Part shown: positions 38,001 through 47,410 of the stretch, one piece after another | How positions within the stretch are numbered: the first letter of the stretch is position 1 | How the letters are laid out: each line of letters opens with the position of its first letter | Origin: Coffea arabica | Taxonomy: Eukaryota; Streptophyta; Magnoliopsida; Gentianales; Rubiaceae | Reading direction: 5' to 3' | DNA: 64,000 nucleotides | Assembly (NCBI RefSeq): GCF_036785885.1 | Contig: NC_092317.1 | Span: 6,016,501-6,080,500 of the forward strand | Made by a program: the position numbers and the translations under genes | Notes under the pieces: model-generated | The model's input: only the letters and a program-made list of their open reading frames with translations | Database searches by the model: none | What the model was told of the DNA's origin: nothing

Positions 38001-38668
38001 AATTTCAACCAAGCAATTAAACTCGATCTGTTGTTCCAATTGCACTTAAAATAGATGGGAGGTGACCTAACAACAGCCGTGTTAGCATAGTTGTGGTTGT
38101 GGTTTCTTATCTGCAAGATTCTATGTTGGTTAGCAACCAAACTTGCATGTACCAATAGTTTGGCCTAGAAAGCTTTGGGGCTACCATGGTAAAGTTGTTT
38201 TTGCTACTTTTTTTTTTTATTTTCCATAACCCATTGCTGCTTAAAGAAGACAAAGAAATCACAAAAAAAAAAAAAAAAATTCCTTAATTAATATGTCAAA
38301 AATTTCAAGACAGGTAGCCAACAACTTCGTAGTTAGCACCAACGTGGAAGAAGTGGCAGAATTAAGGTACAAAATTAGTTTAGAACTTGGTGGTTGATCA
38401 GGTATTGTCAATTTTGGTATATATATCTTGGTTCGTTAAATAACTACCCTTTCTTTTTTCGTTTGCTTCAATGTGACCTGAGCTGGTGTGCAACATGATT
38501 AGTTACTTGGAGTAAACTTATCTACTGAAATTCTATCTAAATCCAATCTTGAGAAAGATAATCACACTTTTCTTTTTATGCTAAATGTCCAGTAACATAT
38601 ATATATATATATTAACATCAAAACGAAAAAGGCTGTGATAAAACCCCATGATGACGATGAGTCAGGAT
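35056..38668. other. Intergenic region, AT-rich, with a partial duplicate of the neighbouring exon
   Basis: About 35355-35420 repeats the exon-2 start of the preceding gene (ACTTTTGGGGATA, then GTTGGGTTCAATTTCTA) but is broken downstream. On the minus strand 35406-35893 has short open frames of weak coding character that I could not assign. Beyond 36 kb I see only AT-rich DNA, a T run at 36721-36735 and a TA run at 37020-37033. Confidence 0.5.
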
Positions 38669-38790
38669 GTGTGTACCATCAAATTTTGTTGTGGATTTTG
38701 ATCAGTTTCCAAAACTATGCACAAATGTGCAGCAAACCACGAAATGTGATCTTGTAGTTGGAGATGTGCATGCCACAAGGAATTGCCGAC
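38669..38790 (+). repeat. Dispersed repeat, copy 2 (partner at 34.1 kb)
   Basis: Shares CATCAAATTTTGTTG, GGATTTTGATC, TTTCCAA, ACTATGCA and GCAGCAAACCA in the same order as 34100-34215. No coding frame is visible here. Confidence 0.7.
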
Positions 38791-39925
38791 CTTTAAAAGT
38801 GGGTTACAACCAGTGGTAGACGATTAGAGGAAGCAATGTATTTAGATTTGGAGGAAAATGACACTAAAAAACAACATCAGGTGGGTCCAAGATGGATAAT
38901 AACCTCTAAATTACAAAGTTGCAAGTGTGAAGCATATCGCAATTCCGACCACCATTGACTAATGCTCCAAATTGAACCAGACTCCATTCATTTATTTAGC
39001 CCACAAATTGCATTGACTCAGCTAACTACTAACCTGCATCCATATATCTCGACTCATTATCCCAAGTGGAAGTGCAGAACAAGTGTAAGTCAATGAACCT
39101 TTGCCAGCAGCTAGCCACGGTGCTTACGTTGCTTGCTCAGAAAAATCTAGTTCAAACTGATCAATGATGACGCGTGAGATCATTTCACCAACAATAATCA
39201 TATTAAATTCCATTTATTGCAATACGCTAATGGTCTATTAGACATTAATCTAATCCACAGCCTGGATTAAGATAATCAGGGTGTAATAGTAGCCAAAACC
39301 TGTTGCTAATTTGACACTTGACGCTCTAATATTTCGTTTTAAGTAAAGTGGCGGTTCAACCAATTAATGACTTTTGGCCGTGACTAAATTTGCTTCGTAT
39401 TTTAAATTTAAAATTCGAATTTCAATATTACCTACAATATAGCATGGAGTTTATATCGATCGAATTTAGGTGGAAACAAACCTTTTACAAGTGAATTTTA
39501 CTCTTTTTTTTCTTTTGTTTGGTCTCATTATACAACCAATCTTTCAGTTAATGAGCTATTTTTCGAGCAATTATGTTATTTAATGATTATATAAAATGAT
39601 TGATAGGTTAAATTAAATACCTATGTTATCCAGGAAACGAAAAAAGAAAAAGAAGAAACGTACGGGCACTAGATGTATAGTAGTGGAACAGAGTGACATA
39701 CCTTCAAAATTTTAATTGTCCTTGGAAAATAAATATTTTTCAAAAACTTTTATGCCATTTGGAGAATTTAACGCAAATAATTTGTTTAAGTTAACGTTAA
39801 CTTAAAGAAATCCACATAAATCAGAAAATCGATAATAACCATCCAAATCCAAAATTGATCAAGTCAAACTAGAACCCAAAACCGTCGCCTCCTGTTCCCC
39901 CCCACTGAACCCCACCACCACCCAG
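38791..39925. other. Upstream flank of the gene at 40022
   Basis: AT-rich intergenic DNA. I see no gene, RNA gene or transposon terminus. Confidence 0.5.
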
Positions 39926-39930
39926 TCTTC

Positions 39931-39940
39931 TTTATAAATA
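39931..39940 (+). promoter_or_regulatory. TATA box of the gene at 40022
   Basis: TTTATAAATA stands in a C-rich context 82-91 bp before the start codon, leaving room for a leader of about 60 bases that is rich in CAG and CCA triplets. This is the usual spacing for a plant Pol II core promoter. Confidence 0.75.
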
Positions 39941-40021
39941 CTCCCCACGCCGTTCCATTTCCCACTAGAAATCCCCGTCAGGCAGCAGCAGCAGCACCAC
40001 CACCGCTAAAAACCCAACAAA

Positions 40022-40444
40022 ATGTCCCGGCTAACTCCACCATGCACTCCCTCCCCCACCTTCGCCACCACCAGGAGTGTTAGCTTAATACGGTCCATAA
40101 ATTCTTTCTGGGCTAAGTGCACGAGACAAGCTAGCAAAGCTACAAAGAAATTTGCTACAAATTCACCAAAGTCGCCTTTGGCCAAGCCAAAGCAACTTTT
40201 GGTGACCCTTAGCAATAAGGCTATCAACTTTAAGCACAAGAAAAAGGTGGATGAAGAATTTGAAGGTGAAATTGATTTTGGAGACGGAGGCCTGTGGCAG
40301 AGGAACATCTTGATGGGTGATAAGTGTCAGCCGTTGGATTTCTCCGGTGTGATTTATTATGATAGCAACGGGAAAAAGCTTTCGGAGCTTCCCATGAGGT
40401 CACCTCGTGCCAGTCCTCTGCCTAGCTATCTGCAGAAGCAATAG
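40022..40444 (+). CDS. Uncharacterised plant-specific small protein
   Basis: An intronless gene for 140 residues. The N-terminal half is basic and rich in S, T, K and P (MSRLTPPCTPSPTFATTRSV, then KATKKFATNSPKSPLAKPK). The C-terminal half carries a compact block, GGLWQRNILMGDKCQPLDFSG followed by VIYYDSNGKK and SPRASPLPSYL, that I believe recurs in many angiosperm proteins of unknown function. There is no signal peptide or membrane segment. A TATA box and good start context support expression. I do not know its role. Confidence 0.8.
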   Translation: MSRLTPPCTPSPTFATTRSVSLIRSINSFWAKCTRQASKATKKFATNSPKSPLAKPKQLLVTLSNKAINFKHKKKVDEEFEGEIDFGDGGLWQRNILMGDKCQPLDFSGVIYYDSNGKKLSELPMRSPRASPLPSYLQKQ

Positions 40445-40917
40445 AGGAAGAATCTCCTGTTTGTGATGCTATTACTTGTTTACCTGAGTTTTAGCGTACA
40501 AGTGGCTACATATGTGAGTCTTTTTTTTTTTTTTTTCCTCTTCTTCACTTTTGTTTGGTCCAATTTTTGGGTTTTGATAGTTGTTGTGTCTTGATCGTGT
40601 ATGGCAGAAATCTGGTAAATGAATTATGCATGTACTAGCTGTTGTGGGACACTGAAATAGATGGGGAACTTTCTCTTACATTTTGGGGGCCTCAAATTTA
40701 GAAAACCAGAAATCAGTGTCCATGTTTCTTTCTCTTTCTCTTTCTCTTTTTCCCTAGAACAAATTAATATCCATGTGTATAAAATGTTTTCATTTTTGAG
40801 GGATGTGAACCTCTGAAATGTTTTGTAGTGGAAGGTTTCAAATTTTGTTTCCGTATTTGGTTCATCTCATACTCTTTATATTTAATTTCCTATACCACTG
40901 TCAATATTTATAATACT
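40445..40917. other. 3' flank of the gene at 40022
   Basis: Probable 3' UTR and flank. It contains a T run (40520-40537) and a TTTCTC microsatellite at about 40728-40750. No gene seen. Confidence 0.5.
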
Positions 40918-41147
40918 AAGGCCTTGATTTACTTGTTAAAGCTGAGACCCTAAAACCTATAGGTCCTGGTTCGAGTCTTATAATCATCAAACTGTGAGTC
41001 TGTTCCAACTTTATGTTGGTATGTATCCCACTAAATGTAGAGATTAATTGTAATTGTAATTAATTATGATCTCTTTGTAATCTTTTGTATTGTTCCCACT
41101 GTTGTGGGTTATTGTAATCTGATAGAAAAATGAAAAAAAAAAAAAAA
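40918..41147 (+). mobile_element. Probable tRNA-derived SINE
   Basis: A block of about 230 bp contains a B-box-like GGTTCGAGTC (about 40971-40980) near its 5' end, a non-coding body with TTGGTATGTATCCCACTAAAT, and a terminal A run of about 15 (41132-41146). This layout fits a plant SINE. A clear target duplication was not found, and the A box is weak. Confidence 0.55.
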
Positions 41148-42567
41148 GACTAAATAGTCTTTATTGGTCAAGTCTACTAATGATATTCTAGATTCGACAC
41201 TTCAACTTTTTTTTTTTTTCATTTTTTTAAAATTTTGATGGAGCTGCAAAACTATGAAGTAGCCATTCAATCACTTACTTCCAACTCCATGAAGAGGCAA
41301 GTTATCTAGTTCATTCAACTCTTCCTTCATCCAAAGGAGATGAATTAGTACAAGATATCTTCCTTATTTGACCCGAATTCATTTCTTTAAAGGGGTTTAA
41401 TTGATTAATCATTTCCAGAAGCAAGCTTAAGCCCTCCAATTAGCAAAAGTTTTGTGGTTTCTTTCAAATTGAGAAATTGTTAATTAGTCTACGCAGAGCA
41501 TAATTACAGCCAATCTGGACCCCTACGAAACTTTGACTGAGTGAATATATGAGGTAGGGAAAAAAGGAAAAACCCATACAAGAAGTACATAAATACATAG
41601 GAAATTTTTCTCAAATTAGTTTGTCAATGAAGGTTGGTTGGACAAAGCATATTTTATAGATCGCTTGCACGAATATGCAGACATCATACATCAAGTCGAT
41701 CCTTATGTATTGTATTATAACACTAATGATAGCCTATTTAATTTATCATGCATATAATAACAGACCTGAACTTAGTACACAAATTATTTATAGTATAGGA
41801 GGTAGTAGTCTTAGTGTCAAAAGAATTAAGGTAAGATTGTGAAGAGTATGAAGTCTTAGATAATTGGATTGGAGTGTTTAATTTCTAATCGCTGGTCCTG
41901 TTTGGATTGCAAATTTTCATTGAAAAATTTTTTAAATACGCTTTTCAAGTACCTTTTTACCTCATATATATCACATTGTTAAAACATATTTTTCTATAAA
42001 TACTTCAAAAATTTGTAATCTAAAAGGGTGATTTTCCTTGCGTTGGGAAAAGATTAATCATTGGCGCATGAGGAATGAAGGGGAGTTAATATTGCTAACC
42101 ATCTCCCAATTTTTCTTTTCTTTTTTTTTTTTTTTGAGAAATGCCCGAAATAGTGTTGATTAGCTACCTTTATTCCGTAGGGCTAGGCCAAAGGTTCGTT
42201 TCTCCTTTAAGACAATCATAGCCTCCACTCCAGCCATGGCCGGTGGCTGTAAATAATGAAGAAACAGCATAAGGAATGGAACCCAATTCTTTCCTTCATG
42301 TGTTTGTTTTTCGCTTTAGTTTTAGTTTATGAGAATGTGGTAGCTGGGGAAGGTAACTTTGCAAATAAATTAATACAGATAAAGTTAGCACCAATTCTGA
42401 GTATTTCCGTCTCTCTTGCCCAGTTCAGCTGGGTCTGCTCCTAGTTTAAAACCTTTCTCATCAAGCATCTTAATTAGTTCAATTGTTTCTACCACCACAA
42501 CCCCCCCCCCCCCCCAAAAAAAAGTCTTGAAAATCCCATATATATACCAAAAAAAAAGGATTCGGAA
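41148..42567. other. Intergenic region, no supported gene
   Basis: AT-rich DNA. A 62-codon open frame at 42256-42444 begins with a signal-peptide-like stretch but has no other support. A run of 15 C lies at 42501-42515. Confidence 0.5.
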
Positions 42568-42982
42568 TAGGACTACAAACGAGTCGAATTTTGGCCTAAT
42601 CGAACCAAGTTTTAACTTAGTTTTATCAAATTTGAACTCGACCTCTAGCTCGACGAGTTGCCAATTTAAAGTTCGAGTTCGAAAAAATAAAAAATAATTA
42701 TTTTATTTTTTAAAAATAAATAAAATAATTTTTTCTTAATAAATAATAAAATATTAGGGATATATATGTAATTTTACTATTAAAAATAAATAAATAAATA
42801 TATATATATACTCGAACTCGCAAGTCGGCTCGCGAACTAACGAGTTTAATATTTTTTGAACTCGAGTTCGAGTTTGAATTCAATTTGGCCTGTTCGAGCT
42901 TAATTCGAGCTCGATATTGATCGTACTCGAGTTGAGCTTAGATGCGAGCGCTCGCGAGCGACTTAATTTATTTGCAGCCCTA
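42568..42982. mobile_element. hAT-type MITE (415 bp) with perfect 8-bp target duplication
   Basis: The ends are TAGGACTACAAACGAGTCGA and TTTGCAGCCCTA, imperfect inverted repeats of the common plant form TAGGGCTGCAAACGAG. They are flanked by the exact 8-bp duplication ATTCGGAA at 42560-42567 and 42983-42990. Many CTCGAGTTCGAG- and GCTCGCGAG-like motifs fill the subterminal zones. No coding capacity. Confidence 0.9.
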
Positions 42983-43609
42983 ATTCGGAACTAAGTCATT
43001 GGCATTAGCTTTCTGGGGAGTGTATAGATGCCAAATTCCTGGGTACAATTTTTTGGCTTCCTTTTGAAACTCTTGAATTTACTAAAGGCCCCGGAATGAT
43101 TTGACTTTTTACATGGATAGGGGTAGAAGATATTATTCTCAAAAAAGATATTATCCAAGGAGTTGAACTTCCACGTAGTAAATCAGGTTTCAAATTCTAA
43201 CTGATAGGTTTGGGTATGGGAGGAAGTAAAAAAAAAAAAAAGAGTGGGAATAGGGGATGACTTTCCAAGCCGAAACGTTGTGCACTAGTCAATATTGTCT
43301 AGCAGAGACTTCAGCATTTCCAGCAGAACAACGAGCCCAAGACTTTGCCGCTATAAACTCCCCAAGGCTTGTTTTACTCATTCCTTGGGCTCTCAACTCC
43401 ATTCATCCATCCTCAGTCATGCTCATTGAGCAGTAGCAGTCAACTGCACCGGAATTTTCCCCCATTTTTTTTCCTTAGGACATAAATTTGACAAAGTCCA
43501 TGTTCAAAGTCCACGGATATTCTTTTATTTTTCTTTCCTTAGTTTCTCATATCTTAAAGAAATCTACCTAATTAATTGATCACCGACTAATTAACATAAT
43601 TAATCATTA
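42983..43609. other. Intergenic region with an orphan core-promoter-like site
   Basis: GCTATAAACTCC at about 43351-43362 looks like a TATA box and is followed by a C/T-rich leader-like stretch. The next ATG (43418) opens only a five-codon frame, so no protein gene follows. I saw no known conserved microRNA sequence near it. Confidence 0.35.
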
Positions 43610-44640
43610 TTTCAAGCATGGAAAAATGGTCTCATCAGCTTCATCTAGTTGAACATATCGTGATCTATGTATCTTGTGGTGCATTATTGAGATTCGTAAT
43701 CAATCTTGAATATCAAGGTACAAAAATTTCAAAATCGACTTCTTCAACTTATAAAATCGCTTTTGATTAAAACTTAAAACCTAACCTGTTCTCCCCTGCT
43801 AGTCCAACATCCTCACGTTTTATGTAGTAAATCTTTGTGAGGTTTTAATTAAGCTATTCATTTTTAATTTATGATTTAAAAAATGTTAATAAGCCAAACT
43901 TACCCATAAATTTTACTTTGTGGGTCAACGGGATATGGTTATCTTCAACTTGGGACCTTATGATAACTGAGAGGCCGGTATTGAGCAATAAATCATCACA
44001 ACCTGGCCATCCATGGCAGCTGATAGCTCTAGTAGTTTTGGATAATAAATTCGTACAAAATTGCAATGGAGTGTGTGCCAAAAATTGGAAGGTCTCCAAG
44101 GAAAAGGGAGAAAGAAGAAAGCAGGTGGTTGAGCAAAGAAGATTAAAGATGAGAATGGCTCATGTATTAATTATCTTTGAGAACTTGAGAAGGAATGACT
44201 CGGGCGTGTTTGGATACCAATTTTTTCGTTAAATAATATTTTTCTTATATCACAAACACGTTTTTTTTAGTTATCATTTTATTTTTTCAACTATTTTTTT
44301 TTATTTCACATGCATTATATCATAAAAATTATTTCAAATAATCTCCTGTCTAAACAAACCATTATTGATTGAATACGAATCCCAATGAACTTGCACACTT
44401 CACTAATTCTTTTGGTCCTTGTTGAGACACAAAATAAAGAAGAGGCAACCCAAGTTAAAAGGGAGAGAATGAATTTTGACGTTGTGTTTGGAAGAGGTAA
44501 TTATGGTTGTTTTGGGAGGAGGGAAACAAAGGAAAAAGAAAAGGTTATGTTACTAATGTATGTGCTTTACACATTTATTCACTCATCTAAAATTCTTGAT
44601 TTATATTAGATGGACTAAATTGGCATGAAAGGATATATAT
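43610..44640 (+). repeat. Diverged tandem duplication, copy A
   Basis: Colinear matches with the next copy: AAAAATGGTC, TCAGCTTCAT then TAGTTGAACAT, CGCTTTTGATTAAAAC, TGCTAGTCCAA, CTTGGGACCTT, AGCAATAAAT, TTCGTACAAAATTGC, and CTTGATTTATAT. Spacing between copies is about 1.2-1.35 kb. No coding content was recognised. Confidence 0.75.
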
Positions 44641-44789
44641 ATATATATATATATAAATAAGTGCAAAATTGGCATATTTACGTTCCTTTTAGATGCTTAC
44701 TCGAGAAATAACACCCTTAAATATGTAAATATCTATTTGACTGGAGAAAGAGAAAAAATACACAAGGGAGTCTTATTCAAATTTTCTCC

Positions 44790-45480
44790 AAGCACAAAAA
44801 AATGGTCCGGTCAGCTTCATTTAGTTGAACATTTCCTGGTCCTGTTGGAATATCTTGAAATACGTTGTTGAGGCTAGTAACCAATCTTGACTATCAATTT
44901 TCAAAATTGACTTCCTAAAATTTTTTCAAATTATGTGGGTTTACCGGGGCAATCTTTGCTATGAATATTTACCGTCAATTTAGTGCCTATCGCTTTTGAT
45001 TAAAACCTGCAAGTCATAACATAAGCTGTTTTCTCTTGCTAGTCCAATATCCTTAAAATCAATAACAAAAATTGTTGTGTGTGATTTTTCCAGCTTGACT
45101 TGTGAAACAAGAAGTAAACCAAAGTTGACCACTTTATTTCGTGTGCATCCTACTTTAATACGTCCTCCTCAAACTCAACAAAGTAATTAAAATATGAAGG
45201 TACAACAGCTGCTGCAGGTCAACGGACGACAAGTTGTACGTAGGTCAAACAGACTTAGCTGCTGCAAATTGTTAAAGTCTTAATCTTGGATGCTTGGGAC
45301 CTTTTATGATATACGTAGAAGAAGCCTAAGCAATAAATTTTCAGAACCTGCAGGCCATTAATGGTATAGTAGTTAGGGGATAAGAATTTCGTACAAAATT
45401 GCGAGAGAATAATCCTCCTTAAATATATATATGTGGTTTTATGTATTCATTCATCTGAAAGTCTTGATTTATATATATAT
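44790..45480 (+). repeat. Diverged tandem duplication, copy B
   Basis: Second copy of the unit beginning near 43610, same orientation. It has an insertion of about 65 bp relative to copy A near 44935-45000 and lacks part of the 3' segment. A long TA run (about 44633-44655) lies at the junction of the copies. Confidence 0.75.
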
Positions 45481-45907
45481 AATGGCTGAAATTAACAGGA
45501 CGAGGATCCCACCGACAATTTTATTTGTTGAACAATTAATATTCAGTTGCCCTCCATAGTTAAAGAGAGAAAAGTACGTTTTTCTCAGATCGTCTTTCTG
45601 CTTAGAACTCCCAAAAAAAAAAGAAAAAAAAAAAGAAAGATGAGGTGAAACTGGAGTCGAACTCAAGATCAAGCATCACACTACTCAAGATAGATTCGAG
45701 TCGTTTCCACCCTAGTTAACTCCAATTCTTCAATTAGTTTATGAACATGCAAACTTGGAAAGTATCGAAATTGCATTACACATATATATATATATATGAC
45801 ATCTCATTAATAATTAAAGAACAGAACAAGCTAGCCGAAAAACAACATCCTTTTTTTAAAAAAGCCAGTTTATTGCAAGTCCGGTTTGGCATTTTGCACT
45901 TGAATTT
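45481..45907. other. 3' flank of the oleosin gene
   Basis: AT-rich DNA with an A-rich run at 45610-45640 and a TA run at 45781-45797. No gene seen. Confidence 0.5.
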
Positions 45908-46411
45908 TCAAGCACCAGGAGCTGCATCCTTCACTTTACCCTGCAAATATCCACCATACTCTCTAGCATAATCCTTCACCTGACTTGCCGTATCCGCAAT
46001 TCGGCTTCTTGCATAGTCAACCCGGTCCGAACCGGGCGGGTGGAAACCCCGAAAGTACCTATACAGCCAGGAAAAGGCCGCCATGGCTGCGACACCGAAC
46101 CCGAAGAAAGAGAGCAATCCGGCGATGATCACGAAGAGAATTGATCCAGCCGGAACCCATATGGGGCTGGAGATTATAATCAAGGGAGCGAAGAAAACTA
46201 GGCCGAGAACCGTGGCGGTGAGAGTTAGGCCAGTGAGGAGAAGTAGAATGCCACCGGATATTACCAAGGTCAAGAACCCGATGAGCTGGGTTGAGTTGGG
46301 TGCATGCTCATGCATTTTACGGAGAAATAAGGTAGTGGCGCCGGCAGTGGAGGTGGTGGTTGGGCGCGGTGGCCTTTGGGGTTGGCCAGGGCTGGCTTGG
46401 TGGTCGGCCAT
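45908..46411 (-). CDS. Oleosin (oil-body structural protein)
   Basis: The 167-residue intronless oleosin coats seed oil bodies and keeps them from fusing. A hydrophilic N terminus ([19 protein letters not shown]) is followed by the long hydrophobic hairpin, residues about 42-115. At its centre is the invariant proline knot [13 protein letters not shown]76, S82, P83 and P87, fitting PX5SPX3P. The C terminus is amphipathic ([20 protein letters not shown], ending in AAPGA). Its length suggests the short L-type class rather than the H-type with an 18-residue insertion. I start at MADHQ (46411), the usual oleosin start. The frame stays open upstream to 46564, but that part reads as leader. Upstream motifs are listed separately. 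Confidence 0.96.
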   Translation of the reverse strand: MADHQASPGQPQRPPRPTTTSTAGATTLFLRKMHEHAPNSTQLIGFLTLVISGGILLLLTGLTLTATVLGLVFFAPLIIISSPIWVPAGSILFVIIAGLLSFFGFGVAAMAAFSWLYRYFRGFHPPGSDRVDYARSRIADTASQVKDYAREYGGYLQGKVKDAAPGA

Positions 46412-46524
46412 GGTTGGAAAGTTGGAGTTGTTTGGAGAGGAGAAATTATCTTGATCGAGAGAGGCAGAGAGACAGGAAAATGGGAATGGGGTTAAAAGAT
46501 CAAAGGAGGCGCTGGCTTGTGGGG

Positions 46525-46567
46525 GGTGACGTGGTCTGATGGGTCGCGACATGCAAGGGAACACGTG
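46525..46567 (-). promoter_or_regulatory. Seed-type promoter motifs upstream of the oleosin: ABRE/G-box, RY core, second ACGT site
   Basis: Within 115-155 bp of the oleosin start are a palindromic CACGTG at 46562-46567 (read as CCACGTGT on the coding strand, an abscisic-acid response element), a CATGCA RY core at 46550-46555, and GACGTGG at 46528-46534 (ACGT core). In plants, RY elements bind B3 factors such as ABI3, and ACGT elements bind bZIP factors such as ABI5; the pair is typical of seed storage and oleosin promoters. Some of these may lie in the transcribed leader, because no TATA box fixes the start site. Confidence 0.6.
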
Positions 46568-47410
46568 GAGGTATGGGGAGGAGTTTTCCTAGATGTGCTG
46601 TGGGAAGCGGGACTTTTTCTTTTTGGAATTATTTCTGTTTTGGAGATTCGAGGAATATGATCGTCTGTGGCCGGACTACTAGGACTTTCTGTTCTCAGCC
46701 GTTCGATTAAGCTGGCTAGATTTATTTTCCCACAGGAATTGTGGTTTAGTTACTTCAGCCCTTGAATGTATGAAACAGAGAGAAAAAGACGAAAGAACAA
46801 ACTCAGGGTGGAATCAATCTTGCTGCCTTATTTGGCATCATTCATTGGGTAAATTATTAAGGGCACTGCAGCCGGCTTGGAACAGTTTCGTTTGTTTGAA
46901 CAAAATGTAAATCCATTTTTAAATGTAACATAAATTTATAACTCTTTTATGTAAGTTTCACACATGACGTTAAAAATGACTTAAACTTGACATTTTTTTC
47001 AGAGCATGTCAAGGCTATCTTTAGGAATGGTAACAGTTCCTGCCCCTAATTCATGATTCAGTTTCCAGCAATGCTTCCCTTCTCAGACTCTCTTGTTGCA
47101 GGCATTACTATTCCTTTTCTTGCGAGTGGTGAACATATTGATTTTCTGTGATTGTGGTAATTTTGGCGATAATAATTAGTTGTCAATCTTCAGCATTGGA
47201 AACTTAGGAGATTGATGGAGTAACACAATCTCGTAGCAGCAATAAAAACATGTAAAATATGTTGTTATATGGGAAAATGGCAGTCAGGGATGTATAGCTG
47301 TACTTATGTATGAATACAGGTGTTTCTATGCTTGTGTGCGCACATTTATTCTCATGATAAGTATAACTAGTTTGAGCCTAAGTACCGATCCTGAACTCTG
47401 AAGAGCTTGA
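46568..47410. other. Intergenic region between the CHUP1-like and oleosin genes
   Basis: Oleosin upstream flank and CHUP1-like 3' flank. I see no gene or mobile element. Confidence 0.5.

Noticed and set aside
42256..42444. 62-codon frame starting MKKQHKEWNPILSF with a signal-peptide-like segment
   Set aside because: Short, no homology I recognise, and the end of the frame has no coding character; likely chance.
46083..46454. Plus-strand frame of 123 codons opposite the oleosin
   Set aside because: It is the antisense shadow of the GC-rich oleosin coding sequence.
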